A DNA stretch of 10,623 nucleotides. It comes from JAHDCE01 sp051275765. GTDB taxonomy: Bacteria > Bacteroidota > Bacteroidia > Chitinophagales > Saprospiraceae. The position numbers and the translations under genes are program-made. Location of the stretch: the NCBI GenBank assembly GCA_051275765.1, contig JBNMOV010000136.1:1-10623 (forward strand). Direction: 5' to 3'. Positions 6,991 through 10,623 of this stretch are shown here, in pieces. The notes below the pieces were generated by a model. It was not told the origin of the DNA, searched no databases, and saw nothing but the letters and a program-made list of their open reading frames with translations. How positions within the stretch are numbered: the stretch's first letter is position 1; every line of letters begins with the position of its first letter.

Positions 6991-7002
6991 ATAACAATCA
7001 TT
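6987..7002. promoter_or_regulatory. AATGAT-AACA-ATCATT palindrome in the core promoter
   Basis: Perfect 6-bp arms (6987-6992 and 6997-7002) lie between the expected -33 and -7 positions of the promoter at 7008, a classic repressor position. The half-sites equal those in Fur-type boxes (AATGAT/ATCATT), but the spacing is 4 rather than 1, so assignment to Fur is only a suggestion. Confidence 0.4.
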
Positions 7003-7007
7003 TTTAT

Positions 7008-7015
7008 TACTTTTG
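7008..7015 (+). promoter_or_regulatory. Bacteroidota -7 box for the small ORF
   Basis: TACTTTTG matches TAnnTTTG exactly. The predicted start near 7019-7020 leaves a leader of about 30 bases before the ATG at 7050. No clear -33 TTTG is present, which would suit a promoter needing an activator. Confidence 0.5.
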
Positions 7016-7049
7016 TTCACAGACCGACTTACAAGACAAAAATTATTCA

Positions 7050-7136
7050 ATGTCAGCTACACTTACTTACACATTATTGCTTGCTCTAATATTCTTGGGA
7101 AGGAAATTTTTTATTGCTCAACAGCAGCAGGGATAA
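7050..7136 (+). CDS. Putative 28-residue membrane microprotein
   Basis: ATG at 7050 opens 28 codons: MSATLTYTLLLALIFLG, then the basic/aromatic RKFF, then a polar tail ending in four glutamines and a glycine, closed by TAA. The first half is a plausible single membrane helix followed by positive charges, so the N-terminus would face outward or be a short signal anchor. It has a TAnnTTTG promoter about 35 bases upstream and two palindromes in the regulatory region, and it stands alone on the plus strand between leftward genes. Its stop is 11 bases from the convergent glycosyltransferase stop. I do not recognise a family. It could be chance, but promoter, operators and hydrophobic composition together argue for a real gene. 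Confidence 0.4.
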   Translation: MSATLTYTLLLALIFLGRKFFIAQQQQG

Positions 7137-7147
7137 ATTTCTCTTTG

Positions 7148-7897
7148 TTAGGATTTCTTCTTGTATAAATTGAATTTTGCCAATCCGATTCTTTGTAAGA
7201 AATGGCAAAATGAAACCCACAATACACCTAATCCATATTCTGTACTCCTTTTCAAATTAATGGAAGAAGCTTCTTCAAAATATTTGGTAGGACAAGTAAC
7301 CTCTGCTATATCGAATCCAGCATAGATAATTTGTGATAGCATTTGGTTATCAAATACAAAATCATCTGAATTCTCATTAAAATTAATTCCTTCCAATACT
7401 TCTCGACTAAAGGATCTATAGCCTGTATGATATTCTGATAATTTATAATTGACCAGTAGGTTTTGCGTAAAAGTCAAAAAACGATTCGCGATATATTTAT
7501 ATAATGGCATTCCTCCTTTCAATGCTCCTTTTCCCAAAATTCTAGAACCCAAAACCACTGGATATAATTCATCTCCTATGATATTGACCATCGCAGGAAT
7601 CAGTTTTGGAGTATATTGATAATCAGGATGTAACATAATGATAATGTCTCCTCCTAATTCTAACGCCTTATTATACAGCGTTTTTTGATTGCCTCCATAG
7701 CCTTTGTTTTTTTCATGGCGAATAGCATGCTTAATGCCTATCTTCCTTGCGACTTCCAAAGTGCTATCATTACTTGCATCATCACACAAGATGACTTCAT
7801 CCACCAAATCCATAGGAATTTCCTTATAGGTTTTTTCCAATGTCAATGCTGCATTATACGCAGGTAGTACCACGATTACTTTCTTACCTTTATACAT
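7148..7897 (-). CDS. Family 2 glycosyltransferase, DPM synthase-like
   Basis: 249 residues with a GT-A fold of the dolichyl/polyprenyl-phosphate mannose synthase-like branch. VIVVLPAYNAALTL (7-20) opens the nucleotide-sugar binding fold, DDASNDS (39-45) binds the nucleotide, and HPD (90-92) supplies the metal-binding acidic residue. GSRILGKG (117-124), HTGYRSF (157-163) and DDFVFDNQML (178-187) are the usual acceptor-side motifs. There is no C-terminal membrane segment; the basic end (KFNLYKKKS) may associate with the membrane surface. Members transfer a sugar from a nucleotide donor to a polyprenyl phosphate or other acceptor for glycan assembly; the actual donor and acceptor are unknown. 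It starts 14 bases after the upstream lipoprotein-like gene, so the pair is probably one operon. No terminator is seen after the stop. Confidence 0.93.
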   Translation of the reverse strand: MYKGKKVIVVLPAYNAALTLEKTYKEIPMDLVDEVILCDDASNDSTLEVARKIGIKHAIRHEKNKGYGGNQKTLYNKALELGGDIIIMLHPDYQYTPKLIPAMVNIIGDELYPVVLGSRILGKGALKGGMPLYKYIANRFLTFTQNLLVNYKLSEYHTGYRSFSREVLEGINFNENSDDFVFDNQMLSQIIYAGFDIAEVTCPTKYFEEASSINLKRSTEYGLGVLWVSFCHFLQRIGLAKFNLYKKKS

Positions 7898-7911
7898 CTT
7901 AAAATATGTTC

Positions 7912-8547
7912 TTACTCTACTAGATCTATGAATTGGGTTGCTGACAAAGATTTGGTATTATACTTTAACCATAATTTATCCTTCAACTGATACAAACTAT
8001 CTTTAGTCACTGTCTTTATGAGTTGCCCTTTGCCTAAAGTTACTTCGTTGATTACTTTGCTTTTCTTTATATCAAAAATCTTACCCTTTGCATCTATCAA
8101 CAAAAGTGATTCTTCTCCGTTCAATTTCTCCTGTCGAAAATCCTTCATGCTCATTTTCTTCCTTGCTTTTATATTTACTAATTCCAAAGGCACTTTTACA
8201 TCATATTTCACATCATCCAAATTAGTAAATGACAAAGTCAATCCTTCATCTCCATCTATAGAATGCAATAATGAATAATAAATACCTTTATGCTCCATGA
8301 ATTTCTTTTTCATCACTTTTCCATTCATCTCCACATCTTCCTCTAAAAAATAAGGACGAGAATCTTCATCTTTTACATAAAAACGTACTTCAGATTTCAC
8401 AGATTTATCATTACCATTCAATTGAGTAGCAATATCACAGTATATTTTTTCATTAGGATTATGCACTCCTGTATCAGTAGGTACGCAAGCGTATCCTCCA
8501 ATTAATAACCAGATAAAAAAAACGTATTTTAATATATCGTATCCCAT
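7912..8547 (-). CDS. Predicted lipoprotein of unknown function
   Basis: 211 residues with no family I recognise. The N-terminus MGYDILKYVFFIWLLIGGYAC has a hydrophobic core and a cysteine at 21, followed by VPTDTG. The lipobox (GYAC) is imperfect at -3, so lipidation is likely but not certain. The rest is hydrophilic, lysine-rich and probably beta-strand rich, with alternating patterns such as VRFYVKDED and VTLGKGQLIKTVTKDS, and no further membrane segment. The protein is therefore expected at the cell envelope, in the periplasm or on the outer membrane. It lies 14 bases ahead of the glycosyltransferase gene in the same direction, which suggests co-expression and perhaps a shared role at the envelope. 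I chose the first ATG because it gives the complete signal sequence. Confidence 0.75.
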   Translation of the reverse strand: MGYDILKYVFFIWLLIGGYACVPTDTGVHNPNEKIYCDIATQLNGNDKSVKSEVRFYVKDEDSRPYFLEEDVEMNGKVMKKKFMEHKGIYYSLLHSIDGDEGLTLSFTNLDDVKYDVKVPLELVNIKARKKMSMKDFRQEKLNGEESLLLIDAKGKIFDIKKSKVINEVTLGKGQLIKTVTKDSLYQLKDKLWLKYNTKSLSATQFIDLVE

Positions 8548-8851
8548 TTACATCAAATAAAATCCTAAGTGAAGTGAATTTAATAACTTATACCATTATG
8601 CTTGTTCCTTTTCCTTCTAAAAAACACAAAAAATAGTTCCATAACTAGGCTATACAACGATTTTTTAAATTCTTTACAAGAAAAAATTACTTCGCATTTT
8701 AAAACAACTTATTAAATTCATTTCACTAAGATAATAGGTTTTACCTCTCAAAATAAATATTTAACTCAAATGTCATGCAACCTAAAAATTACATTAATGC
8801 ACTATTAAGTAAATTACTAAACTAGAATTATGCAAAAAAATTACATGGACT
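8548..8851. other. AT-rich gene-free stretch between divergent genes
   Basis: Separates the leftward lipoprotein-like gene from the rightward bamD operon. I see no gene, RNA structure or exact TAnnTTTG box for the leftward gene; a near match with one extra base (leftward TATTTTTTG around 8618-8626) is the best candidate. The sequence is very AT-rich with many stops in all frames. Confidence 0.5.
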
Positions 8852-9015
8852 GATGTTGTTTAAAAAGTGATTGATAAAAATGATTGTAAGTGCTTGATTT
8901 ATAAGACGAAGCTCTTTTTGAGTGTAATAGTCATGGCTATGGGACTTAAAATAGCTGAAGTATTAGGTAATCAATACCTTGCAAGCGGATTATTAAATCA
9001 ATTTTAAACAACTTC
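8852..9015. mobile_element. MITE-like element, 164 bp, with 14-bp terminal inverted repeats
   Basis: GATGTTGTTTAAAA (8852-8865) and TTTTAAACAACTTC (9002-9015) are inverted repeats with one mismatch; similarity continues inward imperfectly. There is no transposase gene. One frame is open across almost the whole interior (GTG at 8867 to TAA at 9005-9007, 46 codons, including LFLSVIVMAMGLKIAEVLGN), with the stop inside the right terminal repeat. The first ATG in it is at 8933. No target duplication is visible. The 14-mer of the right end recurs in the palindrome at 5982-5995. It ends 25 bases before the bamD -7 box. Confidence 0.5.
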
Positions 9016-9040
9016 TCTGGTATAATTGCATATAAAGCCG

Positions 9041-9048
9041 TAAATTTG
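9041..9048 (+). promoter_or_regulatory. Promoter of the bamD-rpoZ-coaBC operon
   Basis: TAAATTTG fits TAnnTTTG. A weak -33 match TCTG at 9016-9019 lies 21 bases upstream, immediately after the MITE-like element. The start would fall near 9052-9053, only about 3-4 bases before the ATG at 9056, giving a leaderless or nearly leaderless message. Confidence 0.6.
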
Positions 9049-9055
9049 CAAACTT

Positions 9056-9865
9056 ATGAATAAAAAGCTGCTATTTATATTAAGCATGACCATTATTTTC
9101 TGTGCATCTGCCTGTAAATCAGAGTTTGAGACTGTACGCCAGAATGGTTCTGCCGAAGAACGACTTGCATTAGCAAAGAAATATCTTGAAGATGATCAAT
9201 GCTTCAAGGCTCAATCCCTATTCGAAAGTGTGATAGGAGCATATAGAGGTTTACCCGAACAGGAGGACATCTATTTCAAATACGCTCAATCTCATTATTG
9301 CCAAGGCAGTTATATGACTGCTGCTCATTACTTTGGTAATTTCTCAAGTACTTATGCCAATAGTGATTTGAGAGAAGAAGCTGATTACATGATAGCTTAT
9401 TCTTATTATCAGTTATCTCCAGATTACAAGCTAGAGCAAACTTATACAGAGAAAGCTGTCAATCAATTACAGCTTTTTATCAATACCCATTCAGATAGCG
9501 AAAAGGTAAAAGATGCTAATCGTATTATAGATGAATGTCGTAAAAAAATGGAAAAGAAAGCCTTTGCTGAAGGTAATCTTTACTATGACGTAAAGGAATA
9601 TGAGGCTGCTACCGTTTCATTTAAGAATTTATTAAAAGATTACCCAGAGACACCTAATGCAGAAGAAGTTCGTTATCTAATAGCAAAAGCTTCTCATAGA
9701 TGGGCAGAAAGAAGTATTCTTTCCAAACAGGAAGAAAGATATAGTATTGCTACTACTAGTGCAGAGTCTTTTTTGGCTCGTCATACCAGTAGCGGATTTA
9801 CCAAGGAAGTTAAATCCATTTTAAACGATTCTATTAATAAAGTAAAGGAATTAAGAAATGAGTGA
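9056..9865 (+). CDS. bamD: Outer membrane protein assembly lipoprotein BamD
   Basis: 269 residues, the usual BamD length. BamD is an outer-membrane lipoprotein on the periplasmic side that works with the beta-barrel BamA to fold and insert outer-membrane proteins. MNKKLLFILSMTIIFCASAC is a lipoprotein signal with lipidated C20. Tetratricopeptide-type helical repeats follow through the mature protein, for example AEERLALAKKYLEDDQCFKA (33-52), YFKYAQSHYCQGSYMTAAHYF (75-95), REEADYMIAYSYYQL (107-121), the AVNQLQLFINTHSDSE region (136-151) and GNLYYDVKEYEAATVSFKNL (175-194). The start is supported by the signal peptide and the promoter directly ahead. The last 8 bases overlap rpoZ, and coaBC follows, an order I know from other Bacteroidota. 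Confidence 0.95.
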   Translation: MNKKLLFILSMTIIFCASACKSEFETVRQNGSAEERLALAKKYLEDDQCFKAQSLFESVIGAYRGLPEQEDIYFKYAQSHYCQGSYMTAAHYFGNFSSTYANSDLREEADYMIAYSYYQLSPDYKLEQTYTEKAVNQLQLFINTHSDSEKVKDANRIIDECRKKMEKKAFAEGNLYYDVKEYEAATVSFKNLLKDYPETPNAEEVRYLIAKASHRWAERSILSKQEERYSIATTSAESFLARHTSSGFTKEVKSILNDSINKVKELRNE

Positions 9866-10199
9866 TGATATCAAAAGCAGGGCTCAGGGACTAGATGCTA
9901 GTGCCAGACCAAGAAATGTTGATCAGATTGCAGCGAAGACAACTAATATCTACGAATCCTTGTCTGTAATTTCTCACAGAGCTAGACAACTTTCTGTGCA
10001 ATTGAAGAAAGAACTTCAAGGTAAATTGGAAGAATTTTCTTCTGCTACGGATAGTTTAGAAGAAGTGAACGAGAATAAGGAGCAGATAGAAATCTCAAAG
10101 TTCTACGAACGTCTTCCTAATCCTGTTACAATAGCTATAAAAGAATTTATGGACGACCAGTTGACTTTCAGAAGAAGAGATGAGACTATAGAGGATTAA
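9858..10199 (+). CDS. rpoZ: RNA polymerase omega subunit, Bacteroidota type
   Basis: 113 residues. Omega helps fold the beta' subunit and assemble RNA polymerase. The core signature of the omega/Rpb6 family is TTNIYESLSVISHRARQLS (28-46), which corresponds to the NRYxLVxxAAxRARQL region of other omegas. The rest is charged and helical, including QLKKELQGKLEEF (48-60) and a C-terminal segment around FYERLPNPVTIAIKEFMDDQ, typical of the longer Bacteroidota form. The ATG overlaps the end of bamD by 8 bases (ATGAGTGA), suggesting coupled translation. coaBC begins 26 bases after its stop. Some databases would list it simply as a hypothetical or DNA-directed RNA polymerase subunit. Confidence 0.88.
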   Translation: MSDDIKSRAQGLDASARPRNVDQIAAKTTNIYESLSVISHRARQLSVQLKKELQGKLEEFSSATDSLEEVNENKEQIEISKFYERLPNPVTIAIKEFMDDQLTFRRRDETIED

Positions 10200-10225
10200 T
10201 CAATCCCGTCTTATATTAAAAACAT

Positions 10226-10623
10226 ATGGTGCATTCATCCTTAAAAGGAAAAAAGATACTGCTCGGTGTTACCGGCAGTATCGCTGCGTATAAGGCTGCC
10301 GCTCTTATTAGATTATTCATCAAAAAAGGAGCAGAAGTACAAGTGGTAATGACATCTTCTGCGGCAGATTTCATTACAACACTTACTTTATCCACCTTAT
10401 CCAAACACCCTGTTCATTCAGATGTAAGTTCAGATGCAGGTTGGAATAATCATGTGGATATAGGATTATGGGCAGATGCCATGATCATCGCTCCTGCTAC
10501 AGCCAATACATTAGCAAAATTAGCCAATGGATTATGTGATAATATGGTCACAGCTACTTATTTATCCGCAAGATGTCCAGTATTCGTAGCTCCTGCTATG
10601 GATGTAGATATGTGGCATCATCC
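10226..10623 (+). CDS. coaBC: Bifunctional CoaBC (Dfp), N-terminal part, cut by window end
   Basis: The first 132 codons are present. CoaC (N-terminal) is an FMN enzyme that decarboxylates phosphopantothenoylcysteine to phosphopantetheine; CoaB (C-terminal, not in the window) joins cysteine to phosphopantothenate in coenzyme A synthesis. Visible motifs: the flavin fold start KILLGVTGSIAAYKAA (10-25), GWNNHVDIGLWAD with catalytic H76, the flavin-binding PATANT (90-95) and the substrate-recognition loop PAMDVDMWHH (123-132). The ATG at 10226 leaves a normal short N-terminus, and the upstream gap of 26 bases holds no terminator, so it belongs to the bamD-rpoZ operon. That coaB is fused is inferred from the common bacterial arrangement. 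Confidence 0.95.
   Translation, partial: MVHSSLKGKKILLGVTGSIAAYKAAALIRLFIKKGAEVQVVMTSSAADFITTLTLSTLSKHPVHSDVSSDAGWNNHVDIGLWADAMIIAPATANTLAKLANGLCDNMVTATYLSARCPVFVAPAMDVDMWHH

Noticed and set aside
8867..9007. 46-codon open frame inside the MITE-like element
   Set aside because: It starts only with GTG, has no ribosome binding site or recognisable family, and its stop is part of the terminal repeat. I mention it within the element but do not call it a gene.
9021..9026. TATAAT ahead of bamD
   Set aside because: The Bacteroidota primary sigma factor prefers TAnnTTTG, which occurs at 9041-9048 close to the gene; no convincing -35 accompanies the TATAAT.
10216..10404. Minus-strand open frame of 62 codons
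   Set aside because: It is antisense to the start of coaBC, whose motifs are unmistakable.
1..10623. CRISPR arrays, tRNA or rRNA genes, toxin-antitoxin or defence genes
   Set aside because: I looked for regularly spaced repeats, cloverleaf-like segments and known defence motifs and saw none.

Overview
The window looks like chromosomal DNA of a Bacteroidota member, possibly in the Saprospiria/Chitinophagia range. The evidence is the AT-rich composition, four good matches to the Bacteroidota promoter box TAnnTTTG ahead of genes, few Shine-Dalgarno sites, and the gene cluster bamD-rpoZ-coaBC with the Bacteroidota-type omega subunit. The finer placement is a guess. No tRNA, rRNA, CRISPR array or intact transposase gene is visible.

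Left end (1-1396): a gene graveyard. On the plus strand lies a badly decayed gene for a surface protein with an N-terminal adhesion-like beta-sandwich domain and a C-terminal OmpA peptidoglycan-binding domain. It carries several stops, at least two frameshifts and a small inverted-repeat-bounded insertion. Facing it is the 5' stub of a minus-strand secreted protein.

Middle (1466-8547): almost everything reads leftward. In transcription order from the right: a small lipoprotein-like gene and a DPM-type family 2 glycosyltransferase (a likely two-gene operon); then a short rhomboid protease, a longer rhomboid protease, a membrane-anchored endonuclease/exonuclease/phosphatase (EEP) protein and a membrane-bound pyrophosphatase (hppA) ending in a strong intrinsic terminator. 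The hppA product has K+-dependent signatures, with the transport glutamate in helix 5 (E191) rather than helix 6 (G253), which suggests proton pumping. Embedded on the opposite strand between the short rhomboid and the glycosyltransferase is an overlooked 28-codon gene for a tiny hydrophobic peptide. It has its own promoter box and two operator-like palindromes.

Right end (8548-10623): a gene-poor 500-base stretch containing a 164-bp MITE-like element, then the plus-strand operon bamD (outer-membrane protein assembly lipoprotein), rpoZ (RNA polymerase omega) and the 5' part of coaBC (coenzyme A synthesis). Spacing is tight: an 8-base overlap, then a 26-base gap. The bamD promoter sits so close to its ATG that the mRNA is probably leaderless or nearly so.

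The intact genes are mostly envelope and housekeeping functions: energy coupling and pyrophosphate removal, intramembrane proteolysis, glycan transfer, outer-membrane assembly, transcription and CoA. No obvious defence or mobile system is present. The most unusual content is the small regulated peptide locus, the palindrome overlapping the rhomboid promoter, the short repeats that share terminal sequences, and the pump's helix-5/helix-6 residue pattern.
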